A stretch of DNA of 64,000 nucleotides, taken from contig NZ_MVBD01000005.1 in the NCBI RefSeq assembly GCF_002000055.1, forward strand, positions 124,001-188,000. Reading direction: 5' to 3'. The translations under genes were made by a program, and so were the position numbers. The notes under the pieces are model-generated. The model ran no database searches. It saw only the letters and a program-made list of their open reading frames with translations, and was not told where the DNA came from. Source of the DNA: Marinicella sediminis (GTDB taxonomy: Bacteria; Pseudomonadota; Gammaproteobacteria; Xanthomonadales; Marinicellaceae). Shown here in pieces: positions 26,614-36,675 of the stretch. The first letter of the stretch is position 1; the number at the start of each line of letters is the position of its first letter.

Positions 26614-28344
26614 ATGTCCACAATCAGAATTGTTTTGCTCTTAATTGTCATGCTGCCCGGTGCTCATGCTGGTGTGGTGGCTGAAGTCACCGTAGGATCA
26701 GATGGGGCTTGTGACTACACCAGCATCACGGCTGCCAGTTTCAATGAACCCCCCAGTGATTTATTGGACATCAGGGTGGCTAAAAATGTTTCATTGACAT
26801 CCATACAGTTGCTTGATGACCGGCCAACGCTGATCAGGGGCGGCTATGATAATTGTGCCGATACCTCTGCTTCAGGCCGGACAGTGCTCGATGGCAGTGG
26901 ATTTTCGGGGCCAATTTTTGTTGCTTCAGAGGCCACCCGAACGACCTCACTGGTCGATTTGTTTTTGCTGGATCTGGAAATTCAGGAAGGTAACTCAAAT
27001 ACCGAGGGAGGTGTGGTCGGATTGACAGGGAGTTGGTATCTGAGGGTCGTCAATGTATACATGCATGACAACTTCAGTAATCAGGATGGTGGTGCCATAT
27101 TCATCGAGCCATCAGCCAATGCGGCGGTACAAAAACCCGTTGCACAAATCTATGCCAACAGCATCATAAGTGGCAATGCAGCAGACAATGGTGGCGCCAT
27201 CGCTTGTGACGGTGGGGGTACGATTTATGCCTGGAACATGCAAATGGCCAACAATCAAGTCAGTCAGAACGGTGGTGCCGTGTCGGTCAATGATGGCTGT
27301 GTTTTTGAGTTGTATGGCGGTGGTTTTTTTCAGGGGATTTTGCTTAATCAGGCGGTTGGCTTTGGTGGCGGGATCCACGGTGCTAACCATGCTACCATTC
27401 GCATCTTTGGCTCCACTGCAGACCTGGGTATGGCAGCAATCATCTCTAATTCGGCAGCCAATGGTGGCGGTGTTTCAGTATCCGGCGGAGCCACATTGTA
27501 TGCCGCCAATGCCGTGATCAACAACAATTCCGCCACTTCAACCGGTGGTGGCATCAGGTCCAATGGTGGGCATGTGGAAATTGAGCGGACATCGCCAGGC
27601 GCTCAGTGTCATGCAGAGGAACGCTGTTCGACGATATCCAGCAATACAGCGAGCGGATCAGATCCATCCTTTTCTGGAGGCGGGGCCATTGCAACGTTTG
27701 GTGGCACACTGCAAATCAGGGGCACCTACCTGGAGAATAACAGTGCGGCATACGGCAGTGCCATCCGGGCCCGATTCATGCCATTGGATGGTTTTGATGC
27801 ACCCATGACCATGGTGGGTAATGTCGTTGCCGGAAACCGCAACGCACCACAAGTGGTTTACCTTGATGAAACATCAGCTGACATTGCTTTTTCGACCTTT
27901 GTGGATAACCTGGACATGAATAGGGTGATTGAAATGGCATACCCTACGACCGCAGCAGGCCCTAATAATGTCACGGTTTCCGGGTCTGTTTTTGAGCACC
28001 CGGGGAACACCCTTCCAGGGGTTGAACTGACCACCTCAGGTCAGTTGGTGAGTGCTGATTGCAACCGACATGAAAATGCATCAACAGGTGATTTGCCAGC
28101 TGGTAGCCGGTCAACTTCCATTGCGCCGGATTTCGAAGATCAGGCTGGTGGCGACTTCCGGTTGCAAGAGGACAGTCTGATGATTGATTGGTGCAACTGG
28201 AGTATTTTGGGCAGTGAATCGGATCATTCGGCCAATGGATTGCCCCGACCTGTTAATCATGCCATAGGGGATTTACACGGCACTTATGACCTGGGGGGTG
28301 TGGAATGGCATTTGCCGGACACCATTTTTGCCGATGATTTTTAA
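26614..28344 (+). CDS. Secreted right-handed beta-helix protein with Pmp-like GGAI repeats and an IFAxxF tail
   Basis: 576 residues from the ATG at 26614, preceded by AAAGGAGAAATT; an upstream ATG at 26596 is less good. Signal peptide MSTIRIVLLLIVMLPGAHAG. The body has at least eight repeats with G-G-A/G-I/V turns and flanking N-x-A (NAADNGGAIACDG, NQVSQNGGAVSVNDG, SAANGGGVSVSGG, NSATSTGGGIRSNGG), the pattern of polymorphic outer-membrane-protein / pectate-lyase-like beta-helices. It ends in TIFADDF, resembling the end of another secreted protein in this window (37833-38372). No catalytic residues are recognisable; adhesion or polysaccharide binding is possible. The 230 bases upstream hold a short hairpin (CAGCCA/TGGCTG) and no other gene. 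Confidence 0.8.
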   Translation: MSTIRIVLLLIVMLPGAHAGVVAEVTVGSDGACDYTSITAASFNEPPSDLLDIRVAKNVSLTSIQLLDDRPTLIRGGYDNCADTSASGRTVLDGSGFSGPIFVASEATRTTSLVDLFLLDLEIQEGNSNTEGGVVGLTGSWYLRVVNVYMHDNFSNQDGGAIFIEPSANAAVQKPVAQIYANSIISGNAADNGGAIACDGGGTIYAWNMQMANNQVSQNGGAVSVNDGCVFELYGGGFFQGILLNQAVGFGGGIHGANHATIRIFGSTADLGMAAIISNSAANGGGVSVSGGATLYAANAVINNNSATSTGGGIRSNGGHVEIERTSPGAQCHAEERCSTISSNTASGSDPSFSGGGAIATFGGTLQIRGTYLENNSAAYGSAIRARFMPLDGFDAPMTMVGNVVAGNRNAPQVVYLDETSADIAFSTFVDNLDMNRVIEMAYPTTAAGPNNVTVSGSVFEHPGNTLPGVELTTSGQLVSADCNRHENASTGDLPAGSRSTSIAPDFEDQAGGDFRLQEDSLMIDWCNWSILGSESDHSANGLPRPVNHAIGDLHGTYDLGGVEWHLPDTIFADDF

Positions 28345-28403
28345 AACAGTATGCGAAGCTCTGTGTCACTGATGTGTTTTATTAAGGTGTGTTCTATAAG
28401 CGA

Positions 28404-28433
28404 CAAACACCGAGCCTGAGCTGAAGGTGTTTG
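28404..28433. repeat. 8-base-pair inverted repeat between convergent genes
   Basis: CAAACACC and GGTGTTTG flank a 14-base loop in the 199-base gap between the beta-helix gene and the convergent acyltransferase gene. Neither strand shows a strong T-run after it. It may act as a weak bidirectional terminator. Nothing else is recognisable in the gap. Confidence 0.4.
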
Positions 28434-28543
28434 GTGTGCAATCGCATGGCTTTTAACGACCAACGGCCAGGTACATATGGCCCGCATACTGGCAGAAACC
28501 TGTCTGTCAATGGTCGCCATTTGACCTTGATCAGCATGCCGGC

Positions 28544-29728
28544 TCAATAGCGTTGTTTCAGCAATAAAAAAGGTTTTTCGATCAGGTAATGCAATGCCAG
28601 ACTGATGCCTGCAGTCAACAGCAGGTAAATAGCGAAAAATGTGGTGGCATGTACCCAGGCAGTTTCGCTGTAGACCCAATCCTTATGTAATTGATAGACC
28701 CATTTGAATACCGTGTTGTGAACCAGGTACATGGCATATGAGAGTATGGCAATGATCCTCAGAAAGCGACCAGTCAGCCAGCCCATCCACCTTGATCCAC
28801 TGTAACTGACTGCTGCCCAGACCCATAAGGCAAAAGCAGCAATGAGGCCAGTATGCATCAGGTGCAATGCCATGGCGGATTCTGTGGTTGTCGAATCCAT
28901 TCTGGTCAGCAGCACCATGGCAATGACCACACTCAGGCTCACCAGGACGACACCCGGCTTGCCATTTGTTTTCTCATTCAGCCAGGCCACCAATACCCCG
29001 GCAAGAATACCGGTCACTGCATATTGAAAAGGAGCCCGGTATAGCCAGAAAAATTGAAAATAACTGTGTGAGTCACTCGACAAGTGAATATGCAGGGTAC
29101 GGATCATGATCAATAAAGTCATCAATGCCAACAACAGCACAATGCCCTGAGTAGGTTTCAGTTTTGTGATCCACCACACCAGCAGAGGAGACAACAGATA
29201 AAATTTTTCTTCAGTGGCCAGTGACCACAGAGGGGTCAATATTTCAGAACCCATGTAATCCTGGAGAAAGAACACATGGATCAGCAGTTCATTGAGGCTG
29301 ATTTGGCCCATGTAAGATGGCAAAACACCAGAAACCAGTAAGATGATGATGGCGTAATACAAAGGGAAAGTGCGTAATATACGCTTCAGAAAGAAGTTTT
29401 TATGATCTGTTTTAAGGTTATCTGACTGTTTTCGAAGTAAATGGCGAACGATGAGGAAACCGCTCAGTACAAAAAACAAGTCAACACCAAGCCACCCATT
29501 GTTCATGAAGTTTTTTAATGGGGTAATGATTGCCTGCCGGTAAAATGAATTGGATACTTCCCGGTAGATGAAGCTGAAATGATGCAGCATCACCATAATG
29601 ATGGCGATTGCCCGTATACCATCCAGTTCCGGGATTTTTCCTGAGTGAGTGCCAATCGTGAAGTAAGCCCGGATTTGTTGAAGCCAGGTGAGTTTGTTCA
29701 CCGGGTGATTGTCTTGATTATCATTCAT
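28544..29728 (-). CDS. Acyltransferase-3 family membrane protein (OafA/YrhL-like)
   Basis: 394 residues from the ATG at 29728. Membrane acyltransferases of this family (PF01757) modify sugars of O-antigen, exopolysaccharide or other envelope molecules. Family signatures: IPELDGIRAIAIIMVMLHHF (about residues 31-50), GWLGVDLFFVLSGFLI (about 74-89), ILRTFPLYYAI, and GSEILTPLWSLATEEKFYLLSPLL (about 156-179) with the conserved E-x-x-F-Y. About ten transmembrane helices. No C-terminal SGNH domain. It stands alone, so the acceptor is unknown. Confidence 0.9.
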   Translation of the reverse strand: MNDNQDNHPVNKLTWLQQIRAYFTIGTHSGKIPELDGIRAIAIIMVMLHHFSFIYREVSNSFYRQAIITPLKNFMNNGWLGVDLFFVLSGFLIVRHLLRKQSDNLKTDHKNFFLKRILRTFPLYYAIIILLVSGVLPSYMGQISLNELLIHVFFLQDYMGSEILTPLWSLATEEKFYLLSPLLVWWITKLKPTQGIVLLLALMTLLIMIRTLHIHLSSDSHSYFQFFWLYRAPFQYAVTGILAGVLVAWLNEKTNGKPGVVLVSLSVVIAMVLLTRMDSTTTESAMALHLMHTGLIAAFALWVWAAVSYSGSRWMGWLTGRFLRIIAILSYAMYLVHNTVFKWVYQLHKDWVYSETAWVHATTFFAIYLLLTAGISLALHYLIEKPFLLLKQRY

Positions 29729-29879
29729 GAGTCGCGGGAGTAAATAGGTCCTTTGGTTAGGCTGCTGTTTACAGGCATCGGAGCAGGGCATGTTGACCCA
29801 CTGTGTCTGGGTGTTAATTTAATTCATCCAATTGTACTGGTTTCACCGGCATGACTCAATTAAGCTGACTGATTCGGGT

Positions 29880-29909
29880 TTGGCAGGTTTACGGGATTTG
29901 AGGCATAAT
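29880..29909 (+). promoter_or_regulatory. Possible sigma70 promoter
   Basis: TTGGCA (29880-29885), an 18-base spacer and CATAAT (29904-29909) lie 26 bases before the ATG at 29936. Each box has five matches to consensus; the spacing is one longer than ideal. Confidence 0.4.
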
Positions 29910-29935
29910 GAATATACTCAGATATCATCTTCATT

Positions 29936-30508
29936 ATGTTTGAACACATTGCCATCTTTTTTTCCATCATCCTCAGTTTGGGGCTGGTGCATTTGTTGGG
30001 TGGGCTGTCGTTGATGTTGGATGCCCGGATCAGGAATCACCTGTATTGGGTCCACTTATTATGGACCCTTAATTTATTGTTTCTCATTGCTCTGGTGTGG
30101 TTTGCAAACTTTGCTCTTGCTGAGGCCAATGAATTGAGTCTGGCGCACTATTTTGTGTTACTGGCTTATGCCATTACCATTTATTTGCTGTGTGGTTTGT
30201 TGTTTCCGGTGAGGGGTGAAGAAGTGGTTGATTTCAGGAAACATTATTATGCCAACAGCAAGCGATTTGCTGTTGTCGGGATGGCATTTGTGATAACCGA
30301 TGCCTGCGATGGACTGATTGAAACAAAACTGCTGGATGTGCCATTGAATTATGGCCAGTTTGGTACCCTTGGGGTGTATTTTTTCTTGTTTCTGGGCGGC
30401 TTGTTCAGTCAGTCACACCGCTATCATGCCTGTGCAGCTGTGGTTTTTGGCTTGGGTCTGGTTGGGTTTTTATTGAGCTTGGTTGGATTTCCCATCACTT
30501 TAAGGTAA
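29936..30508 (+). CDS. Multi-spanning membrane protein of unknown function
   Basis: 190 residues, almost entirely hydrophobic, with about five to six helices (residues about 5-27, 37-60, 69-88, 109-126, 138-156, 162-186). One polar stretch, RGEEVVDFRKHYYANSKRF (about 94-112), separates the halves and is the only likely functional loop. I do not recognise the family. It is preceded by a promoter-like pair and followed by the oxygenase gene 146 bases later. Confidence 0.7.
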   Translation: MFEHIAIFFSIILSLGLVHLLGGLSLMLDARIRNHLYWVHLLWTLNLLFLIALVWFANFALAEANELSLAHYFVLLAYAITIYLLCGLLFPVRGEEVVDFRKHYYANSKRFAVVGMAFVITDACDGLIETKLLDVPLNYGQFGTLGVYFFLFLGGLFSQSHRYHACAAVVFGLGLVGFLLSLVGFPITLR

Positions 30509-30654
30509 TGCCTGCCAGGTATCTGGCATGGACGGGACACCCGTCGATAATGATGTGCCATAAAACGCTGGATTCTGTGTTTATATCAGTTCACAATACC
30601 GCCGAACCACGACAAACATGATGCTGCCTTTGGGGCTGACCGATTGAGTAAACA

Positions 30655-31338
30655 ATGAGCAAAACAAGCAATGATTCAGATTCAGCCAGTTGGCCTGATA
30701 CAAGTTCGCCTAACCAGGCGTTGTTCACAAAAATGGCTGATGACTTAGCAAGCAAAGGTTTGAGTATATTACCTGCGGCTTTACCTGATGAGCTGTGTCT
30801 GGCCCTCAGGGCTCAACAGATATCGATGGATGATGATCAGTTCAGACAGGCAGGTATTGGTCGGGGTACTGATGCTGGTCATAATGAGCTTGTGCGTACT
30901 GATCAGATTTGTTGGATCAGCAAACAAACTCCAGCCGGCAGCATGTGGTTGGAGTGGGCAGACTCTCTGCGGTTGTTCCTCAACCGTGAATTGATGCTTG
31001 GCTTATTCGCTTTTGAAAGTCATTTTGCTCATTATCGCCCTGGCGCATTTTACAAAAGACACCAGGATGCATTTGTGGGTGAAGCCAACCGGGTGCTTTC
31101 CCTGGTGGTTTATTTGAATCCGGGTTGGTGCAGTGATGATGGTGGGGAGTTGGTGATTTACCAGGATTCAGTTGATCAACAGGGTGTACGGGTGATGCCA
31201 TTGATGGGCACTGTGGTGGCTTTCCTCAGTGAAGGCTTTCCTCATGAGGTTTTACCAGCTCAAAAGGACCGTTATTCAGTGGCCGGCTGGTATCGGATGA
31301 ACACCACTAAATCCGGTCGTGTGGACCCACCTGAGTGA
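30655..31338 (+). CDS. 2OG-Fe(II) oxygenase, SM-20/prolyl-hydroxylase-like
   Basis: 227 residues with the jelly-roll iron site intact: HxD at His136/Asp138 in FYKRHQDAF, the distal His197 in EGFPHEVLP, and the 2-oxoglutarate-binding Arg206 in KDRYSVAGWYR. The segment VLSLVVYLNPGW...DDGGELVIY (about 147-169) is characteristic of the SM-20/prolyl 4-hydroxylase-like subfamily. These enzymes hydroxylate protein residues, in bacteria sometimes on translation factors or ribosomal proteins. The first 25 residues are Ser/Asn-rich and probably disordered. The target is unknown. Confidence 0.88.
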   Translation: MSKTSNDSDSASWPDTSSPNQALFTKMADDLASKGLSILPAALPDELCLALRAQQISMDDDQFRQAGIGRGTDAGHNELVRTDQICWISKQTPAGSMWLEWADSLRLFLNRELMLGLFAFESHFAHYRPGAFYKRHQDAFVGEANRVLSLVVYLNPGWCSDDGGELVIYQDSVDQQGVRVMPLMGTVVAFLSEGFPHEVLPAQKDRYSVAGWYRMNTTKSGRVDPPE

Positions 31339-31388
31339 ATACGCGCTTTGCAAAGAAACACCAATCAAGCCAGGAGGGTTGAGATCTG

Positions 31389-31706
31389 ATGTGGCATATA
31401 CTGCTACATATTCTGTTGCCCTTGCTGGTGGCACGGACGGCTTTTCATAACACATGGGTTAAAGCCTGGCTTTTACTGCTACTGACTATGCTGGTGGACC
31501 TTGATCACCTGTTGGCAAACCCCATATATGACCCCAATCGATGTAGCATAGGTCATCATCCATTGCATCAGCCTGAGCTGTTTCCGTTGTATTTGCTGTG
31601 TCTGTTGTTTCCCCAAACCCGGTTACTGGGTCTGGGACTAGTGATTCACATGAGTCTGGACAGTCTGGACTGTGTGGCGATGGGACAGTGGTTCACAGGA
31701 CAATAA
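31389..31706 (+). CDS. DUF6122-like small membrane protein
   Basis: 105 residues, ATG preceded by CAGGAGGG. Hydrophobic helices at about 4-16, 25-37, 66-75 and 79-90. Conserved polar features DLDHLLANPIYDP and GHHPLH (Asp and His residues facing membrane segments) recall DUF6122 and related putative membrane-bound metal-dependent hydrolases. It lies 50 bases after the oxygenase gene and converges on ybiT across four bases. The function is not known. Confidence 0.7.
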   Translation: MWHILLHILLPLLVARTAFHNTWVKAWLLLLLTMLVDLDHLLANPIYDPNRCSIGHHPLHQPELFPLYLLCLLFPQTRLLGLGLVIHMSLDSLDCVAMGQWFTGQ

Positions 31707-31710
31707 ACGA

Positions 31711-33309
31711 TTATTGGCTGTTGATGCCCTGACGTTCGAGGTATTCCTGATAGCCGCCGCGAAAGTCAACGACGTCCCCGGGTTGAATTTCCATGATGCG
31801 GGTGGCAATTGAAGACACAAATTGCCGGTCATGAGAAACAAAAATCAAGGTGCCGTCGTAATTTTCCAGTGCCAGGTTCAGTGACTCAATAGACTCCATG
31901 TCCAGGTGATTGGTGGGTTCATCCATGATAATGACATTGGGATTTTCCATCATCAGTTTGCCAAACATCATTCGGCCTTTTTCACCACCTGACAATACAC
32001 TGATTTTTTTGTCTGAATCCTCTTTGGAAAACAGCATGCGACCCAACACAGAACGCACGGCTTGTTCATCGTCATCTTTTTGTTTGAATTGTTCCATCCA
32101 TTGGAAAACAGTCAAGTCCTGTTTGAAGGCCCCCAGATTGTCCTGCCTGAAATAACCAATGTGTGCGTTTTCTGACCATTTAATGGTGCCTGAATCAGCC
32201 TCGATGGATGCTGTGATGCAATTCAGAAAAGTAGTCTTGCCGATGCCGTTGGCACCAATCACGGCGAGGCGTTCTCCAACTTCCAGCAACAAGTCCAAAT
32301 TGCTGAACAAGGTATGATCACCAAATGATTTACTCAGACCGTTGATTTGCAGGGCATTGCGAAACAGTTTTTTGTCTTGTTTGAAGATGATGTATGGGTT
32401 AACCCTGGATGAGGGTTTGATGTCATCCAGTTTGATCTTGTCCAGCAGTTTTTGTCGTGAAGTGGCTTGTTTTGCTTTGGATGCATTGGCAGAAAAACGG
32501 CTGACAAAGCTTTGTAGTTCGGCAATTTGCGCCTTCTTCTTGGCATTTTCTGCATACTGACGTTCTTTGGCCTGGGTGGCAGCGGTCATGTACTCATCGT
32601 AATTACCGGGGAACAGCCGTAATTCACCATAATCCAAATCGGCCATATGGGTACATACAGTGTTCAGAAAGTGACGATCATGCGAAATGATGATCATGGT
32701 TGATTTGCGGGCGTTGAGCGTGTCTTCCAGCCAGCGGATTGTGTTGATGTCCAGGTTGTTGGTAGGCTCGTCCAGCAACAACACGTCCGGGTCAGCAAAC
32801 AAGGCCTGAGCCAGGAGTACCCTCAGTTTCCAACCGGGCGCCACTTCTGACATTGGTCCAAAATGTTGACTTTCGGGAATTTCCAGACCCAGCAACAATT
32901 CGCCGGCCCGGGCTTCTGCTGAGTAGCCATCCATTTCGGCAAAGGTGCTTTCCAATTCTGCCACTTTCATGCCTTCTTCTTCTGACATCTCTGGCAAGCC
33001 ATAGATTCGGTCTCGTTCTGCTTTCACCGCCCACAGTTCTTTGTGTCCCATGATGACGGTGTCAATCACACTGTACTCTTCAAAAGCATATTGGTCCTGA
33101 CCCAAAACACCGATTCGTTCATCCGGGTCATGGCTGACATTGCCTGATGAAGGCGTCAGTTGCCCGGTGAGGATTTTCATGAATGTGGATTTTCCACAAC
33201 CATTGGCACCAATCAGTCCATATCGGTTGCTGTTTCCAAATTTGACGGAAATGTTTTCGAACAGTGGTTTGGAACCAAACTGCATGGTGATGTTGGCTGT
33301 GGTGATCAT
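31711..33309 (-). CDS. ybiT: ABC-F family ATPase YbiT
   Basis: A 532-residue cytoplasmic ABC-F protein: two ATP-binding domains and no membrane part. ABC-F proteins act on the ribosome. It closely follows E. coli Ybi[21 protein letters not shown] at the start, Walker [10 protein letters not shown] and GANGIGKTT, the conserved [16 protein letters not shown], Walker [13 protein letters not shown] and [12 protein letters not shown], and the inter-domain linker with [21 protein letters not shown] (about residues 255-275). The length matches YbiT (530). It is transcribed away from the RND efflux operon across 225 bases. Confidence 0.95.
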   Translation of the reverse strand: MITTANITMQFGSKPLFENISVKFGNSNRYGLIGANGCGKSTFMKILTGQLTPSSGNVSHDPDERIGVLGQDQYAFEEYSVIDTVIMGHKELWAVKAERDRIYGLPEMSEEEGMKVAELESTFAEMDGYSAEARAGELLLGLEIPESQHFGPMSEVAPGWKLRVLLAQALFADPDVLLLDEPTNNLDINTIRWLEDTLNARKSTMIIISHDRHFLNTVCTHMADLDYGELRLFPGNYDEYMTAATQAKERQYAENAKKKAQIAELQSFVSRFSANASKAKQATSRQKLLDKIKLDDIKPSSRVNPYIIFKQDKKLFRNALQINGLSKSFGDHTLFSNLDLLLEVGERLAVIGANGIGKTTFLNCITASIEADSGTIKWSENAHIGYFRQDNLGAFKQDLTVFQWMEQFKQKDDDEQAVRSVLGRMLFSKEDSDKKISVLSGGEKGRMMFGKLMMENPNVIIMDEPTNHLDMESIESLNLALENYDGTLIFVSHDRQFVSSIATRIMEIQPGDVVDFRGGYQEYLERQGINSQ

Positions 33310-33534
33310 GATTACGGGTCAGGGAACAGAAAGGTCGCGATTATACCCGCAAATCATCATGTTGCAATAACATTCACCGGCGCGGAGCAAACTGGCTTCG
33401 GGTTCAGGGGAGGGCGGTGCAAACCACAACAGACCATGACTTATGACCTACAGTGCTTTTCGTAATTTGGGTCTAATGGCACATTGAAGGTGGGCAGGGG
33501 GTTGTTAAACTGGCGTGAAAATAACAGGTGTGTC

Positions 33535-36500
33535 ATGAACTTAACCCAAAGCAGCATTAAAAATCCAGCCAGTATAGCAGTGATCCTGGCACTGATAACC
33601 CTGTTTGGTTATCTGGCCATCAAAGACCGTCCGATACAACTCTTACCCAACCTTTCACAACCTCAGATATCCATTTTTAATAATTGGCGGGCCGCTGCAC
33701 CAGCTGAGATGGAGTCTAATATCATTGAGCCACAGGAAACAATTCTCAGACGGACCCCCGGACTGACAGAAATCACCAGTAACATCAATCGCGGATTCAC
33801 CAACACCACCCTGACATTTGAGCAGGATACGGACATGCAACAGGCGTTCATCAATGTCATCAACAACCTCAACCAGGCGCCGCCCTTACCGGTGGATGCT
33901 GGTGAGCCATTTGTTGCTGTTGGCGGACAAGGCCAACCCAATGTGGCTTCGATTCAGGTGTATACCCAGAAAGACAACACCGATGCTGATTACACTTCAG
34001 CTGAATATGAACATGTGTTTGATGAAGTGATTGAGCCAAGGCTGGCCAGAATCCCTGGTGTCAGCCGGGTCAATATGAACTCCCGCAGACCGCTTGAAGT
34101 GAGGATCAATTTTGACCCTTATCAGGCCGCTGCACTGGGTGTGCCGATTGCCAGTGTGTCTCAGTCCATCGCTGCGGCCACAGACGTGTCAGCTGGTTTT
34201 GCTGATGTCGGCCGACGTCAATATACTGTGCGTTTTCTGGGTCAGCATGATCTTGATCAACTCAATAACATGATTGTCGCCTGGGTGGATGACAGGCCTG
34301 TGCAGTTGAGTGAAATAGCCAGCGTTGATAAAGTTCCGGTTGATGGATTTGGGGTGAATAAACGCAATGGTTACCCCTCATATTACATCACCCTGCAAAG
34401 CGGTTCAGATTCCAACACTGTGGCCATACTTGATGAAGTGAATCTGGCCATTGATGAGTTGAATGCCGGACCACTGGATGATGCCGGTTTGATCATTGAG
34501 TTGAGTTATGATGCGTCGGTTTACATCAGAAGGGCGATTGATCTGGTGAAAAACAACCTGGGGTTGGGGGTATTGTTGTCGATCGGTACTTTGTTCTTTT
34601 TTCTCCGGGACCGCCGTTCAACATTAATCATTGCCACTTCGATCCCTGTTTCATTGTTGGTGGCATTTATGGCACTGAAGGTGTTTGATCTGTCGCTGAA
34701 TGTCATTTCATTGGCGGGGCTGGCATTTGCTGTCGGGCTGATCCTCGATGCGGCCATCATCGTGCAGGAAAACATCGTTCGCTACCGGCAGGATGGCATG
34801 CCACTGTCAGCAGCGGTGGTGAAGGGGGCCAGTCAGGTGCAGGGGGCATTATTTGCGTCCACCGTCACCACCATCGCCATCTTTTTGCCAATCTTGTTTC
34901 TGGAGGGAATGGAAGGACAGATGTTTTCAGACCTGGCGATCACTTTGTCAGTCAGTGTTGTGGCCTCGCTGCTGGCAGCGATCACCATCATTCCGGTGGC
35001 CAGTCGCCTGTGGTTAAAACCGTCTGCCAAAGCCGATCCTCATCAGCATTGGTGGGACAACATCACCCGCTGGGTCATGCAATTGACCAGCAGCAGCCGT
35101 AAACGTCATGCCTGGATCATTGGTTTATTGAGCATGTCCATGCTGATTGTGGTAGGGCTGATGCCCAAGGCGGATTTTCTGCCACCAGCCAAAGCGGATG
35201 CCGTACAGGTGTTTTTCAATGCCCCTCCCGGGGTGACCACCGAGGTGTATGAAAATGAGATTGGCCGGATCATTGTTGATCGCCTCAGGCCCCACATGGA
35301 TCATCAGCAGGAACCGTTCATTAAAGGCTATAACCTGTCAATGTTTGGTACCAACAGCATCCTTTATTTATACCCGCTTAATCCGGAAGACACTGAATTG
35401 TTTGTTGAGATGCTCAGTGGTGATATGCTTAAAGGCATCCCGGACACCACCGCTTACCCCAGCCGAGCCTCGTTGCTGGGGGTGGGTAACAATGGTGGGC
35501 GTTCAATCACAGTGAATTTGCAAGGCGCTGATTTATCCGGTCTGATGCAGGCAGCCAGACAAAGTATGCCGGTGATACAACAGGCACTTCCCGGAGCCAT
35601 GGTCAGGCCGTTGTCAGGTTTATCGCTGTCAGAACCTGAGCTGCAGATCATTCCCAACGAGCACCGGATTAATGAAGTGGGTTTGACTTCCAGGGCCTTG
35701 GCCAGTGCCATCAGGGCTTTCACAGGTGGCTTGTTTGTCGGTGAATATTTTGATGGTAACAACCGTTACAACATGATTCTGCGCTCAGATGGCTGGAGCA
35801 ATCCGGACCAACTGGCAGCCATGCCGATTGCCACGCCGTTGGCTGGAGCTCAAACGATTGGTTCGTTGGCGACAATCCAGCGTACCGTCGGGCCCAGCAG
35901 AATTCAAAGGGTAGACGGCCAAAAGACCATCAGTTTGCAGGTGTTGCCGGCAGCTGCCATGACGGTTGAGGAAGCCCTTGATCAATTGCGGGATGTGGCA
36001 GGTCCTCAGATCAGGACCTTGTTACCTGATGGCGCTGCCATCCAGTACAAAGGCAGCGCAGATCGCCTGGAGTCGGCATTGGGTGACATGCTGAATAATT
36101 TTATGCTGGCTATACTGATCTTGTTCCTGATGATGGCGGCCATCTTTAAATCGATGAAGGATTCACTGCTGGTGTTGGCGGTGATGCCTCTGGCACTGGC
36201 TGGTGGATTGCTGGCGCTGAAACTGCTGAACCTGGTGTCATATCAATCATTGGACATGCTGACCATGATTGGTTTCATCATTCTATTGGGCCTGGTGGTC
36301 AACAACGCCATTTTGCTGGTCAGTCAGACTCGGGAAGCCGAGTCAGGCGGGCTGAGCCGTGTGGCAGCGGTGAATCAGGCCGTGCGGGTTCGTGCCAGAC
36401 CAGTATACATGTCAACGCTGACCAGTATTTTTGGTATGTTGCCTTTGCTGATGATTCCCGGTGTTGGCTCGGATATCTACCGGGGGCTGGCCACGGTAAT

Positions 36501-36675
36501 CATTGGCGGCATGATTTTCAGTTTATTATTCACCCTGGTGCTGATGCCGGGGCTGCTGCAGCTTGGGCAACCGGGGGACTGGGTTCATCGCCTGAACCAA
36601 TGGTTGACCAGAAACCAACAATCAACAACTGCCGATGGCGAGCATGTCGCCGGCAACCAAGGAGTCAAAACATGA
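33535..36675 (+). CDS. RND (HAE-1/AcrB-like) efflux permease
   Basis: A proton-driven inner-membrane exporter of drugs, dyes or detergents. 1046 residues from the ATG at 33535 (AGGTG upstream; the frame is open to 33484). Twelve transmembrane helices with two large periplasmic loops: PNLSQPQISIFNNWRAAAPAEME (porter start, about 42), GLAFAVGLILDAAIIVQENI (about 400, helix 4 with proton-relay Asp), and the second-half GFIILLGLVVNNAILLV (about 910). First of a two-gene unit; the membrane-fusion protein gene overlaps its stop by four bases. No outer-membrane channel gene is present here, so a TolC-like channel elsewhere is expected. Confidence 0.93.
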   Translation: MNLTQSSIKNPASIAVILALITLFGYLAIKDRPIQLLPNLSQPQISIFNNWRAAAPAEMESNIIEPQETILRRTPGLTEITSNINRGFTNTTLTFEQDTDMQQAFINVINNLNQAPPLPVDAGEPFVAVGGQGQPNVASIQVYTQKDNTDADYTSAEYEHVFDEVIEPRLARIPGVSRVNMNSRRPLEVRINFDPYQAAALGVPIASVSQSIAAATDVSAGFADVGRRQYTVRFLGQHDLDQLNNMIVAWVDDRPVQLSEIASVDKVPVDGFGVNKRNGYPSYYITLQSGSDSNTVAILDEVNLAIDELNAGPLDDAGLIIELSYDASVYIRRAIDLVKNNLGLGVLLSIGTLFFFLRDRRSTLIIATSIPVSLLVAFMALKVFDLSLNVISLAGLAFAVGLILDAAIIVQENIVRYRQDGMPLSAAVVKGASQVQGALFASTVTTIAIFLPILFLEGMEGQMFSDLAITLSVSVVASLLAAITIIPVASRLWLKPSAKADPHQHWWDNITRWVMQLTSSSRKRHAWIIGLLSMSMLIVVGLMPKADFLPPAKADAVQVFFNAPPGVTTEVYENEIGRIIVDRLRPHMDHQQEPFIKGYNLSMFGTNSILYLYPLNPEDTELFVEMLSGDMLKGIPDTTAYPSRASLLGVGNNGGRSITVNLQGADLSGLMQAARQSMPVIQQALPGAMVRPLSGLSLSEPELQIIPNEHRINEVGLTSRALASAIRAFTGGLFVGEYFDGNNRYNMILRSDGWSNPDQLAAMPIATPLAGAQTIGSLATIQRTVGPSRIQRVDGQKTISLQVLPAAAMTVEEALDQLRDVAGPQIRTLLPDGAAIQYKGSADRLESALGDMLNNFMLAILILFLMMAAIFKSMKDSLLVLAVMPLALAGGLLALKLLNLVSYQSLDMLTMIGFIILLGLVVNNAILLVSQTREAESGGLSRVAAVNQAVRVRARPVYMSTLTSIFGMLPLLMIPGVGSDIYRGLATVIIGGMIFSLLFTLVLMPGLLQLGQPGDWVHRLNQWLTRNQQSTTADGEHVAGNQGVKT

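Noticed and set aside
28341-28679. Minus-strand frame of 112 codons overlapping the acyltransferase gene end
   Set aside because: Overlaps a clear family member in another frame, has no start signal and no recognisable sequence.
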